From: Homoserinimonas sp.
GTDB lineage: Bacteria; Actinomycetota; Actinomycetes; Actinomycetales; Microbacteriaceae
NCBI GenBank assembly: GCA_023957835.1
Contig: JAMLGP010000001.1
Location: 613,575-677,574, forward strand
Length of the DNA stretch: 64,000 nucleotides
Reading direction: 5' to 3'
A program made the translations under genes and the position numbers. Within the stretch, counting starts at the first letter, position 1; every line of letters begins with the position of its first letter. Below are positions 1 through 9,100 of this stretch, piece by piece. The notes under the pieces were generated by a model. It was not told the origin of the DNA and ran no database searches. It saw only the letters and a program-made list of their open reading frames with translations.

Positions 1-999
1 GGAGTTGGTACGCCCGGCGGTGCGATCGAGCCCAGGGGGAGTGCCATCGCCGATCATCTGCGTGTCCAGCTGCTCGAGAATTTTCATAGCGGTGGCGCGC
101 ACTCGTTCTCCGGTCGCGCGCACGATCTCCGCGGGTTCCTGGCCGTCGGCGTTTGCGGCCCACGAGGTGACATAGGGGATCGTGTAGTCGCTGGTATCCA
201 TCCCGTGCGCGGCGCCAATCATGAGCGCGACGGACTCGGCCTCCACCTCGCCGACACCCCGGTGCAGCCGCGCGGCATCTTGATCAGGGCCATGCATGAG
301 CACATGGGCGAGTTCGTGAGCAAGCGTCTTCACGCGCGCGGCCGGATCCATGTTCTCGCGGACCTTGACCGTCTTCTCCGTGTAGTCGGTGACACCGTTC
401 GCGCCGTGGATCAGGCCCTCGTGCTCTACATTGAGGAGCTGAAATCCTGCGGCCTTGATTCGCTCGGCGAGTCCCGCCCAGAGGCCCTCCGGTGCTTCGC
501 CCTTCAACAACGTCGGTGCAGGTGGAGTCGGCAGGGTATCGCCGGAAGTCTGCGCCGCGTCCCACACGTAGGCGGGGCGAACGCCGATCATCTTCGAGCG
601 GACTTCCTCGCTCGGTCGTGGCTTCTCGAATCGGTTGAGCCGCCGCCACGACGTCGGATCCGCAGGCGTCGGCGACGCGAATCGACCGGTCACCGGAGCA
701 AGAATCTGATACCCGGGCTGCCCCTTCTCGACCTGGCGGCCCAACTGCTGCCACTGCTTGTACCCAGCCACATATGACGGCATCGGCTCGGACACGAGTC
801 CCGCCTCGAATACGGCGGCGTGCTGCATCCAGATGAGCAGGGTGTTGTTGAACGAGCGGCTGCGGAACCTGGCTGCGAACCGGAGCGCAGCCGCCCAATC
901 CTCACCGGACACCAGCTTGTCGACTGCTTCGGTCAGCTTCTCGTGCAACTCATCGAGCTTCGCTTCGCGGGTGGCTCGGCGTTCATCTGTCGACACCAT
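1..999 (-). CDS. ArdC-like antirestriction / ImmA-IrrE-fold zinc peptidase, 3' end beyond window
   Basis: The frame is open for 333 codons from ATG at 999 to the window edge, so the C-terminus is missing. A good Shine-Dalgarno (GAGGAGGG) sits about 7 nt before the ATG. The N-terminal half looks like the ArdC/DUF1738 ssDNA-binding domain (FNNTLLIWMQ near residue 48, then VAGYKQWQQLGRQVEKGQPG). Residues 228-232 read HELAH, the zinc-binding HExxH of the ImmA/IrrE fold, followed about 30 residues on by a GEVEAESVA helix that could give the third ligand. Proteins of this type are carried by actinobacterial integrative elements and ArdC protects incoming DNA from restriction. It is transcribed away from the rest of the island. 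Family assignment is fairly safe; antirestriction activity is inferred. Confidence 0.8.
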   Translation of the reverse strand, partial: MVSTDERRATREAKLDELHEKLTEAVDKLVSGEDWAAALRFAARFRSRSFNNTLLIWMQHAAVFEAGLVSEPMPSYVAGYKQWQQLGRQVEKGQPGYQILAPVTGRFASPTPADPTSWRRLNRFEKPRPSEEVRSKMIGVRPAYVWDAAQTSGDTLPTPPAPTLLKGEAPEGLWAGLAERIKAAGFQLLNVEHEGLIHGANGVTDYTEKTVKVRENMDPAARVKTLAHELAHVLMHGPDQDAARLHRGVGEVEAESVALMIGAAHGMDTSDYTIPYVTSWAANADGQEPAEIVRATGERVRATAMKILEQLDTQMIGDGTPPGLDRTAGRTNS

Positions 1000-1133
1000 C
1001 AGGTGCCCTCCTCTCCGGCGCGCCACGTCGCAGGAGTGCGTGGCGATACACCGGTGAGGTGGGCGAGCGACTGCACGAACTCTGCGGATGCGCCTGCCTG
1101 TGCCAACGGCACGACTTAGCGACTCGTTTCGGC

Positions 1134-1164
1134 GCGAGTGTGGTTGACCGCGAGTGTGGTTGAC
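1134..1164. repeat. Tandem 15-bp repeat, period 16
   Basis: The 15-mer GCGAGTGTGGTTGAC occurs at 1134-1148 and again at 1150-1164, one base apart. The second copy runs into TTGACA (1160-1165), a possible -35 element, without a convincing -10. It lies in the 403-bp gene-free stretch between the two divergent genes starting at 999 and 1403. Confidence 0.6.
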
Positions 1165-1239
1165 AAGGCGTACGAAGCCAGAATCTGGGCATGGTTCACC
1201 TCCCTGGGAGTGATCGAAGGGTCCAGAGGCCTCCGGGCG

Positions 1240-1343
1240 TTGAGCATGCTCAAAACGTGCGGGGCTTCGTTTCTAACACCGACCGTTGAGCATGCGCAAC
1301 CCTTGATTTGTTCATGCTCAACAGCTATATTGAGCATGCGTAA
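1240..1343. promoter_or_regulatory. Four-copy palindromic operator array
   Basis: Four versions of one 14-bp palindrome are present: TTGAGCATGCTCAA at 1240-1253 (perfect), TTGAGCATGCGCAA at 1286-1299, TTGTTCATGCTCAA at 1308-1321 and TTGAGCATGCGTAA at 1330-1343. Centres are 46, 22 and 22 bp apart, so the last three lie two helical turns apart on one face of the DNA. Copy 2 lies just upstream of the -35, copy 3 between -35 and -10, and copy 4 over the -10 and expected start. This is the layout of an autorepressed promoter; the natural candidate ligand is the HTH protein encoded at 1403. Confidence 0.8.
1303..1331 (+). promoter_or_regulatory. Sigma-70-type promoter of the regulator operon
   Basis: TTGATT (1303-1308) and TATATT (1326-1331) are separated by exactly 17 bp. 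Transcription would begin near 1338 and leave a leader of about 65 nt before the ATG at 1403. Palindromic operators overlap both elements. Confidence 0.75.
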
Positions 1344-1402
1344 CGTGCCGGGATTACCCTGCCGAGGATGCTTCTCACCGCGAGCGAAGGAGGTCAGCGC
1401 GC

Positions 1403-1834
1403 ATGACCGACGACGAGGGCGCAACTGCGGCTGCGGATCTTGCGAAGCGCCTGCGGCTGTTGCTCGATGTTGCGATCGCCGAAACCGGCGCCGAGCCTAC
1501 CTACTCGCAGATTGCGGCATTTCTCCGGGATCGCGGCACCAACCTGTCGAGGTCGCGTTGGACGTACATGGTCAATGGGCACCGGTACGTTCAGGACCCC
1601 GCCGTCTTCGCCGGGCTTGCAGCGTTCTTCGATGTCGACACTGACTTCTTGATCGGCGCGAACGACGCCGTAGTTCCCGAGAAGGTCAGCGCACAGCTTG
1701 ATCTCGTGCGCTCCATGCGTGCGGCGAAGGTGAAGTCGTACGCGGCGCGCACTCTTGGAGATATCTCACCGAAGGCACTCCAAGCCATCAGCAAGTTCTT
1801 GGATGAGGAAATGACGCATACAGACCAGCAATAA
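1403..1834 (+). CDS. EspR-like helix-turn-helix regulator
   Basis: The 143-aa protein has an XRE/EspR-like DNA-binding half (residues about 10-85: SQIAAFLRDRG, then a recognition region SRSRWTYMVNG, then FFDVDTDFLIG). Its C-terminal helix bundle begins RSMRAAKVKSYAARTLGDIS and resembles the dimerisation region of mycobacterial EspR-type proteins. The ATG is preceded by GAAGGAGGT. It is the first gene of a four-gene rightward operon, and the operator array just upstream makes autoregulation very likely. Paired with the next gene it resembles the ImmR/ImmA repressor-protease switch of integrative elements, although EspR-like proteins also act as global DNA-binding regulators. The ligand or signal is unknown. 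Confidence 0.8.
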   Translation: MTDDEGATAAADLAKRLRLLLDVAIAETGAEPTYSQIAAFLRDRGTNLSRSRWTYMVNGHRYVQDPAVFAGLAAFFDVDTDFLIGANDAVVPEKVSAQLDLVRSMRAAKVKSYAARTLGDISPKALQAISKFLDEEMTHTDQQ

Positions 1835-1895
1835 CGGCGTCGCTCATGTAGCCGAGTCGATGCCGCGAAGTGCCCTCGAAGGAGGTGAGCGCAAC

Positions 1896-2360
1896 GTGAA
1901 TATCGAACAGGTCGTTCAAGCGGCCGTCTCGGATCTTGCCCTCGGCAGTGCGTTCACCTTCGACGATCTCTACGGTGTCGTGCAACAACGCAGGAGGCGC
2001 CGCCTTCGCATCGTCGAGCTTGCCGAGATCGGCGATCGCGACGGCCTGTGTGCGGTGTGGCTCACCACCGACGCAGATGACATCATCATCCACACACGCA
2101 CGGACTCCGCCCTACATCGCCAGCAGTTCGTTCTACACGAGCTGTCACACATGATCTTGGGCCACTGCGACGGCGACGAGTGCACAGAGGCGGACGTCCT
2201 CCTGCCTGACATTCCTCCGCACACTCGCGCACGTCTGCTCAGGCGGCAGGATCTTGACTCCGACACCGAGATTGCTGCGGAATCTCTCGCGGACCGGCTC
2301 GCGGCAGGCATCCGAGGGGCCGCTTTCGCGGGGTCTCGCTACTTCGAGGTCTTCGGATGA
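1896..2360 (+). CDS. ImmA/IrrE family metallopeptidase
   Basis: This 154-aa protein has HELSH at residues 81-85 inside VLHELSHMILGH, the zinc-peptidase signature of ImmA/IrrE proteins, and a C-terminal AAESLADRLAAGI helix in the place of the distal ligand region. I chose the GTG at 1896 because it follows GAAGGAGGT at the same spacing as the upstream gene; an in-frame ATG at 1860 has no such site. ImmA-type proteases inactivate a partner XRE repressor, so the likely substrate is the product of the gene at 1403. The stop codon overlaps the next start (ATGA at 2357), indicating translational coupling. Confidence 0.85.
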   Translation: MNIEQVVQAAVSDLALGSAFTFDDLYGVVQQRRRRRLRIVELAEIGDRDGLCAVWLTTDADDIIIHTRTDSALHRQQFVLHELSHMILGHCDGDECTEADVLLPDIPPHTRARLLRRQDLDSDTEIAAESLADRLAAGIRGAAFAGSRYFEVFG

Positions 2361-3376
2361 TCCAGACGCTCGTTGCGATCCTCATGTGGGTTCTCGTAGC
2401 GAGCCTGCTGATCCTGCGACGCGGGCGCCCCGACCGAAGTATCACCTACGCATCCCTGACCATCGCGATCGCAATGACCCTCAACGTGGATGCGATCTAC
2501 CTGGCCGTCGACCCGGTCCTTGGCGGAACGAACATCACGACTCTGCTCTCCGACGCACTCTTGATGATTGGGCTCTTCTTTCTGGGGCGCGCGGCAATGA
2601 AGGCAGGTGAGTATCGTCCCCGGCTGGTGCGAGCCGCCGTCGGGCGCCCCGCGCTGATCCTTGCCCTTGTCACGACGACGGTGTTGTTCTTCTTCATCGA
2701 CCGAGGGACATCGACCGCGACATTCATGCTTGACCTCGGCGACCAACCGGTAACGGCCGCCTACTCAATGATCGGCTTCACCTACTGCGGCATCGTCCTG
2801 GCGGCCATGGTCGCGTTGGCTGCACGCCAACTTCGCGTCGGCACCGGCATCCAGCGCATCCCCGCACTCCTCCTGCTTCTTGGCTCGGCGTGCGGCGTGG
2901 GCTTGGCCGCCGTGGTCCTCGTAATGGATGTCGCACATGTCGCGGGTCACCTGGAACTGATGCGCACGGTCGGCGAAGCATATGGCCTGCTCTCCCTGCT
3001 CACCTTCCTGTTCTTGTGCGCCGGGTTCGCGGGCCAACCAGTTGTCCGATCGCTGCGTGATCGCTCTCGACGCGCGCAGATAGCGCAGATTGTGGAGGAG
3101 CTGGAGCCGCTCTGGCAGCGAGCCACGAGCGTGCGCCCCGGGCTCAGCGGCACCGACGCGCTTGGAGCCAGCCTCAACGATCCTGAAGGGCGATTGCACC
3201 GCGAAGTGGTTGAGATTCGCGACGCCATGATCGACCCGCGCGTGACATTCGAAGTGACGCCTACTGAAGTAGCTCTCCTGAAACGGGCTGAGGCGCAACT
3301 TCTGGGGCTCGACTCGGGCGTGGTGCGCGAAGGTTTGCGCGCGGATCGTGGCGACAACAGTTGGGAGCGTACATGA
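2357..3376 (+). CDS. Seven-transmembrane protein, MAB_1171c/DUF6545-like
   Basis: The 339-aa product has about seven hydrophobic segments in its first 235 residues (near 2-20, 30-55, 58-78, 92-110, 122-145, 152-185 and 195-217) and then a charged cytoplasmic tail of some 110 residues. The overall plan matches the MAB_1171c family of putative transporters, which in actinobacteria often follows an ImmA/IrrE gene. No substrate or catalytic motif can be named. It overlaps both neighbours by 4 nt, so the products of 1896, 2357 and 3373 are probably made in linked amounts. Confidence 0.7.
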   Translation: MIQTLVAILMWVLVASLLILRRGRPDRSITYASLTIAIAMTLNVDAIYLAVDPVLGGTNITTLLSDALLMIGLFFLGRAAMKAGEYRPRLVRAAVGRPALILALVTTTVLFFFIDRGTSTATFMLDLGDQPVTAAYSMIGFTYCGIVLAAMVALAARQLRVGTGIQRIPALLLLLGSACGVGLAAVVLVMDVAHVAGHLELMRTVGEAYGLLSLLTFLFLCAGFAGQPVVRSLRDRSRRAQIAQIVEELEPLWQRATSVRPGLSGTDALGASLNDPEGRLHREVVEIRDAMIDPRVTFEVTPTEVALLKRAEAQLLGLDSGVVREGLRADRGDNSWERT

Positions 3377-4509
3377 AGCGACAGCTCGCGATCGGCGGCG
3401 CCATGGTCGGTGCTGCTGGTGCAGCCCTGGGATGGACGATCGCGCGGAAGCTCACGGCACCAGTCGGGCCACGCCGTTTCAACCTGACCTTGCGAGGCGT
3501 TGAGATCAATGGTGATCGCCAACTTCTTCTGCTCGATCGCACTGGCGATACCGAAGCGCCCGGCACCTACAATCTCTGGTTTGAACGCGGTGGATGGGCG
3601 CAACTCGGCAACGAAGTTGAGGATCGTGGCCAAAACCTAGTCGCCCGCATCGTCGTTGGAGTGTCCCCAGGATTCACCCCGCGAGCTAGTGATCGAGCGT
3701 CGTGGAGCGGCATCTACTTCGCGACACCCGAGGACGCCGGGCTCGTTGCCCGCGACATCACGATCAGGACGCCGGTTGGTTCGGCACCTGCATGGCGCGT
3801 CGATGGCCACACATCGACCTGGGCGATTCACCTCCACGGTCTGGGCAGCCCCCGAACGGGCACGCTCCGCGGTGTACAGGTCGCGACGCAACTGGGGCTT
3901 ACGTCGCTCGTGGTGAGTTACCGTAACGATGGTGAAGGGCCTACCGTGGGGGCCGGTCGCTCCACGCTCGGCGCCGCCGAAACCGAAGACGTCGAGGCCG
4001 CGATAGGATACGCGGTTCGCAGAGGAGCCGAACGGATCGTCCTGTTCGGCTGGTCTATGGGCGCCGCAATCGCGCTGCAGCTTGCGACACGGTCGGACTA
4101 TGGGCCGCAGATAGTCGGACTTGTCCTGGATTCACCCGTGCTTAACTGGATTGAGGTCATCAAGGCCAACTGCAATCGTGCCCGGCTCCCTTCCAGTCTT
4201 GGGCTGCTCGCGGTCCCGTGGCTGACCAATGCTCAGCTCTCCAGACTGACCGGAGTCGCGTGCCAGATCCCGTTCCGCGAATCAGATTGGATTGCGCGTG
4301 CCGACGAACTCTCTGTGCCGACGCTGATCCTTCACGGGGCTGACGACGATTCAGTTCCCATCAATACTTCGTCCGCGCTCGCAGGGAAGCGGCCGGACCT
4401 CGTGCAGCTGGAGAGCTTCAATGCGGGTCACACGCTGGCGTGGAACTCGGACACAGAACGTTGGAGGGCGACCGTCTCAGCATGGCTCTCCGGCCATCTC
4501 GCCGTCTGA
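3373..4509 (+). CDS. Membrane-anchored alpha/beta hydrolase
   Basis: The start ATG at 3373 overlaps the previous stop. The 378-aa protein opens with a short basic stretch and a hydrophobic Gly/Ala segment (residues about 6-24), likely a membrane anchor or uncleaved signal. The hydrolase core shows a catalytic triad: nucleophile Ser228 in GWSMG, an acid in the ILHGADDDSVP loop, and His353 in NAGHTLAW. An oxyanion HG motif (HLHGLGSP) precedes the nucleophile. The substrate is unknown; esterase, lipase and peptidase activities are all possible. As last gene of the regulator-protease-7TM-hydrolase operon it may modify an envelope or signal molecule. Confidence 0.75.
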   Translation: MKRQLAIGGAMVGAAGAALGWTIARKLTAPVGPRRFNLTLRGVEINGDRQLLLLDRTGDTEAPGTYNLWFERGGWAQLGNEVEDRGQNLVARIVVGVSPGFTPRASDRASWSGIYFATPEDAGLVARDITIRTPVGSAPAWRVDGHTSTWAIHLHGLGSPRTGTLRGVQVATQLGLTSLVVSYRNDGEGPTVGAGRSTLGAAETEDVEAAIGYAVRRGAERIVLFGWSMGAAIALQLATRSDYGPQIVGLVLDSPVLNWIEVIKANCNRARLPSSLGLLAVPWLTNAQLSRLTGVACQIPFRESDWIARADELSVPTLILHGADDDSVPINTSSALAGKRPDLVQLESFNAGHTLAWNSDTERWRATVSAWLSGHLAV

Positions 4510-4622
4510 AACACTGTCTTGGCGTCGCACACTGGATTACACCCGGAAAAACCCTACTCAGCTCGGTAGTACTCCGATAGCATCTGAGTGACTGCCCATG
4601 CGGGCTGAGAGGGCGGACCAAC

Positions 4623-4820
4623 GTGACCGAGCCGTGGCTTTCTGCCGACGACATCGCCTCTCATCTTGGTGTCACCAAGGACACCGTCTACGCCTGGATC
4701 GCCGACAAGAGCATGCCTGCCCACAAAATCGGGCGCCTCTGGAAGTTCCAAGCGACGGAGGTCGATGACTGGGTCCGCCGTGGCGGTGCAGCCGCACCCG
4801 AGGAGACCGCACCCTCCTAA
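4623..4820 (+). CDS. Small excisionase-like HTH protein (HTH_17) ahead of BREX
   Basis: A 65-aa protein starting GTG at 4623 (upstream GAGAGGG). It is almost entirely one MerR/Xis-type winged helix: LSADDIASHLGVTKDTVYAW, then a wing IGRLWKFQATEVDDWVRRG. Proteins of this type act as recombination directionality factors or as small repressors and are frequent in front of actinobacterial restriction and defence loci. It lies 85 bp before brxA on the same strand, which suggests a local regulator of BREX in place of the WYL-domain BrxR often found there. An excisionase role for the island is the alternative. Confidence 0.75.
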   Translation: MTEPWLSADDIASHLGVTKDTVYAWIADKSMPAHKIGRLWKFQATEVDDWVRRGGAAAPEETAPS

Positions 4821-4905
4821 CTACCCGCGCGACACGCCGCCACCGCCATCAATGTCGGTGGTCATTCATACCCTGATCTACTGCCCATTTTCGAAAGGAG
4901 GCCCT

Positions 4906-5508
4906 ATGCGTCACAGTGCAGATAGTCGTTACTCGCTGTCATTCACTACTGGTGGCCTCCTTGCGCGGGAGGCCGCCGTCTTGGCGCCCGTGTACGGCAA
5001 ACTTCGCGACTGGGCAAAGGTCCGAGACACCGCAGTTGAGGAGAACCTCCTACAGGCCAGAACTCACAGCACTGGTGTCCGGCGTGTGCGCGAGACCCTC
5101 AACCGTCTGTCGGTGCTCTCCGAGCGTGAACTTGAGATCCTCGCCGATGTCACGGCCACCGAGCGCGGCCATTTGATGTGGGCCGCAGCATGTCGCCGGT
5201 ACCAACTCATTGGAGAGTTCGCGGAGGAGGTGCTCCATGAGCGATTTCTCACCTTGGCAGGCAACGTGTCGTACGAGGACTATGACACCTTCTATCGGGC
5301 CAAGGCTATGTGGCATGACGAACTGGACGACGTCACAGACCTGTCCTACAAGAAGCTTCGACAGGTGCTGTTCAAGATGATGGTCGAGGCCGGGCTTGTG
5401 TCTAAACAGGGCGCCATCGAGCCTGTGCTGCTCTCTGCCCGCGTGACCGAATGCCTCACCGAGCGCTCGCCAAGCGACATCCGCTTCTTCCCGACGAGGA
5501 CGGTTTGA
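4906..5508 (+). CDS. brxA: BREX protein BrxA (DUF1819)
   Basis: The 200-aa product matches the BrxA/DUF1819 family in size, helical make-up and position as first core gene of a type 1 BREX operon. The start ATG at 4906 follows a strong GAAAGGAGG; upstream in-frame starts lie in non-conserved sequence overlapping the HTH gene. BrxA is a small DNA-binding protein needed for BREX phage resistance. The C-terminal region contains the family-like LSYKKLRQVLFKMMVEAGLV. Its TGA shares one base with the start of brxB. Confidence 0.9.
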   Translation: MRHSADSRYSLSFTTGGLLAREAAVLAPVYGKLRDWAKVRDTAVEENLLQARTHSTGVRRVRETLNRLSVLSERELEILADVTATERGHLMWAAACRRYQLIGEFAEEVLHERFLTLAGNVSYEDYDTFYRAKAMWHDELDDVTDLSYKKLRQVLFKMMVEAGLVSKQGAIEPVLLSARVTECLTERSPSDIRFFPTRTV

Positions 5509-6119
5509 TGCCACTGCAGTCCAAGCCCACGCTGGCCCAGCAAGAGGCTCACCTCTTCAAGGTCCTGAGCAGCCAACGGTTCCTCAGGATGGAGGGCCTC
5601 GGCAATGAGGTCGCCCACTTCATCTACGACTATGACCCGTCGTGTGCGCTTGACGTCGCGCAGGCCAAGAAGCGCATCAAGACCAAGCTCGATACCGAGC
5701 TGGGCATCAAAGTTTTCGAGATCAACCTCTATGACCTGTGTGTCGACCTTCTCAAGAAGCGCAACGTCTGGGATCGCGTTCTTGCTGCTGAGCCAACGAT
5801 GGACAAGCCAGAGTTCCTCAAGATGCTGCAGAACATGCTCGACCCGCAAATGCATCTTGCCCCGGCGGTCAAGGAGCTGATCGCGGCGGAGTCGTTCCAG
5901 ATTCTCTTCCTTACTGGAATCGGTGAAGTGTTCCCGTTTGTACGCTCGCACACCGTGCTCAACAACCTGCAGACCGTCGTATCCGACAAGCCGATGCTGA
6001 TGTTTTTCCCTGGCCGATACGAGGTCTCAGCCACTCAGGGCTCAGCCCTGGTCCTCTTCGGCCAGCTCAAAGATGACTCCTTCTATCGCGCCAAGCGCAT
6101 TCTCGACCAGGAAGCATGA
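5508..6119 (+). CDS. brxB: BREX protein BrxB (DUF1788)
   Basis: A 203-aa protein of the usual BrxB/DUF1788 length. The ATG at 5508 overlaps the brxA stop (TGATG). Family-like features include the NEVAHFIYDYDP segment near residue 30 and the C-terminal GVGEVFPF-like LFLTGIGEVFPFVRSH followed by FFPGRYE. BrxB is essential for defence in characterised type 1 systems and joins BrxC, PglX and PglZ in a complex. Four bases separate its stop from brxC, so the two are co-translated or nearly so. Confidence 0.9.
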   Translation: MPLQSKPTLAQQEAHLFKVLSSQRFLRMEGLGNEVAHFIYDYDPSCALDVAQAKKRIKTKLDTELGIKVFEINLYDLCVDLLKKRNVWDRVLAAEPTMDKPEFLKMLQNMLDPQMHLAPAVKELIAAESFQILFLTGIGEVFPFVRSHTVLNNLQTVVSDKPMLMFFPGRYEVSATQGSALVLFGQLKDDSFYRAKRILDQEA

Positions 6120-6123
6120 CCCG

Positions 6124-9100
6124 ATGAAACTTAACGAGATCTTCCTCAAAGACGTCACCCGCTCAATCGAGGGCGTAGTCAAAGCCGATGACGCTGACCA
6201 CCTCGGCATCGAAGTCGAAGAGTATGTCTTTACCAACGACGCTGCCAAGGGCGTTGCGCCGCTACTGGAGGAGTACACCAACTACACAAACGCCAACGGC
6301 GTGTGGATCTCGGGCTTCTTCGGCTCCGGTAAGTCCCACCTGTTGAAGATGCTCGCACACCTCCTCGGCGACGTCGAAGGCCAGGCCTTTGCGCGCGACA
6401 AAGTTGCAGAGAGTTTCCTCGCCAAGACCGACGACGCAATGCTTATTGCCTCTTTGAAGAAAGCAGCGTCCATCCCCGCCAAGAGCCTGCTGTTCAACAT
6501 TGACCAGAAGGCGACCCTGATCGCAAAGGACCAGACAGACGCACTACTCAAGGTGTTCGTCAAGGTATTCGACGAGAGTCGCGGATACTTCGGTAACGAC
6601 GGCGCCGTCGCCCGCTTTGAGGAAGACCTCGATAAGCGCGGCCAGTATGACGCGTTCAAGGCAGCCTTTGCGAGGACCGCCGGGATTGACTGGTCACAAG
6701 GGCGCGAGCAGACCGCACTTGAAGGTCACAACATCGACAAGGCGTTCGCTGAGGTAAATGGCGAGGCGAATCCAGGCATCATCGCCCAGTACCAGAAGTC
6801 ATACGCAGTCTCGATCGAAGACTTCGCGACGTCTGTAAAGGCATGGATCGACACGCAGGAGCCAGGCTTCCGACTCAACTTCTTCGTCGACGAGGTCGGC
6901 CAGTTCATCGCCGACGACGTCAAACTCATGCTCAACCTCCAGACCATCGCCGAGTCCCTCAACACCAAGTGCAAGGGCCGGTCGTGGGTCTTCGTAACTT
7001 CGCAGGAAGACATGGACAAGGTCATCGGCGACCGCACGAGGCAACAGGGGAACGACTTCTCCAAGATCCAGGCTCGTTTCAGCACCAAGGTCAAGCTCAC
7101 CAGCCAAGACGTCGAAGAAGTCATCAGCAAGCGTCTGCTAGAGAAGAACGACGCAGGTACGACCGCATTACAGGCGATCCATTCCACGCAGGCGGCGAAC
7201 TTCCCGACCATCTTCAACTTCGTCGACGGCGCGAAAACCTACCGCAACTACGTGGACGAAACGCGCTTCATCAACACGTATCCGTTCGTCACCTACCAAA
7301 TTCCGATGTTCCAGGCCGCAATCGAGGGCCTGTCCGACCACAACATGTTCGAGGGCAAGAACAGCTCCGTCGGTGAGCGCTCGATGCTCGGCGTAGTCCA
7401 GGAAGTTGCCAAGCGCATCGGAAACGAGCAGGTTGGTTACCTCGCAACCTTCGACCAGATGTTCGCCGGAATCAGCGCGGCACTGAAGTCGGCAGCTCAG
7501 AGCGCCATTCTCCAGGCTGAGAAACACTTGCCAGACCCAAGCTCGGAAGTCACAATCCTCGCGAATCGCCTGCTGAAGGCGCTGTTCCTGGTCAAGTACG
7601 TCGACACCTTCAAAGCGACCCCTCGTAACCTCACCGTGCTCGTCTATGACCGCTTCGGGCTCGACCTCACAGGACTGGGCAAACAGGTCCAGGAGGCACT
7701 CAACCTCCTGGAAGCACAATCGTACGTTCAGCGGAACGGCAACATCTACGAGTACCTCACCAATGAGGAGCAGGAGATCGAGAAGGAGATCAAGGCGGTC
7801 GACGTTGACTCCTCCGAAGTCTCTAGCAAGCTCTTCCGGTACCTTTCTTCCGACATTCTCAAGAGCAACAAACTCAAGTACGCCAAGAACGGCCAAGACT
7901 TCTCGTTTGGTTACAAGCTCGATGACATTCCGCAGGGAAATCAGCGTGAGCTGACGATCCACTTCATCACTCCCGAGACCAGCTACAGCGATTCCGAGAT
8001 CGCGGCACAGAGCATGGGTCGGGACGAGCTGCGGGTGTTCCTTGGTCGCGACAAGCGGTTGCTTGCCGACTTGCGACTGCTACTGAAGACGGAGAAGTAC
8101 ACCAAGCAGCGCACCAATTCCGGCGCGACTCCCTCGATGCAGGCGATCCTGCAGTCCAAGCAGATACTCAACACAGACCGCGAGAAGGAACTCATCGAGC
8201 GCCTCCGCCAGGCTGTGGGCAGAGCCCAGCTGATTACCAACGCCGCCGAGGTCACCTCCAGTTCGCACGACGCTCTCACGCGCGTGACCGACGGGTTCCA
8301 GGAACTCGTGAGCCGCACCTACACCAGCCTCGGATTGCTCGGCGGGAAGGTGTTCCCTGAGCAGCAGGTTGCGAGCGCCGTACAGAACGACGGAGGTCTC
8401 TTCGACGCGGCGACGCTCAGCGCGCTGAACTCGCCGGGTACTGAGTTGGAGTCCTGGATCATCACCCAGACCGGCCTCGGCGAACAAGTGACGATCAAGA
8501 AGATCGTCGACCGCTTCGAGACCAAGCCCTACGGCTGGGACCTCGGCTCAATCGAGGTTGTGCTCGGATGGCTCGTGGGAAACGGCAGGGTGGCGCTGAG
8601 CGTCGATTCCAACCCGGTGGTTCGGACCGAGGCAGCATCACTGATCCGCAATACAGGAAAGCATCAGCACGTCGTTGTTGCCCCACAGAAGGCCTATGAC
8701 CAAGCGAAGGTCGCCGCATTCAAGAAGTTCTGCACAGACTTCTTTGACGAAGCCGCAGTACCATCCGACGCCACCGAGCTTGCCAGGTTTGGCAAGGACA
8801 AGCTCGCGGCGAGGCGTGACGAACTAGCTGCCCTTGTGGGCGGCAGCCGGTACCCGTTCACAAGTCAACTCTCCAATGTTGTCGCTCTTCTCGACGACGT
8901 CGTCGGCAAGCAGGTCGACTGGTACCTCAACGACTTCGACAGGGCCGATGAGCTGCTCGAAGCCAAGGAGGACTTGATCGACCCCATCAAGTCCTTCCTC
9001 AACGGTCAACAGGCGAAGATCTTCGACGAAGCACAGACGCTTCTGAACACTAACTCCGGGAATCTCGGCTCGCTTCCGGCAGGTAGCGCCGAGCGCGTCA

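Noticed and set aside
284..898. Open frames on both strands across 205-905
   Set aside because: They are other-frame readings of the ArdC-like gene, which is the only frame with HELAH, a good RBS and no stop to the window edge.
4666..4905. N-terminal extension of BrxA from 4666
   Set aside because: It overlaps the HTH gene in another frame and is Pro/Arg/Ser-rich; ATG 4906 has a strong RBS and fits family length.
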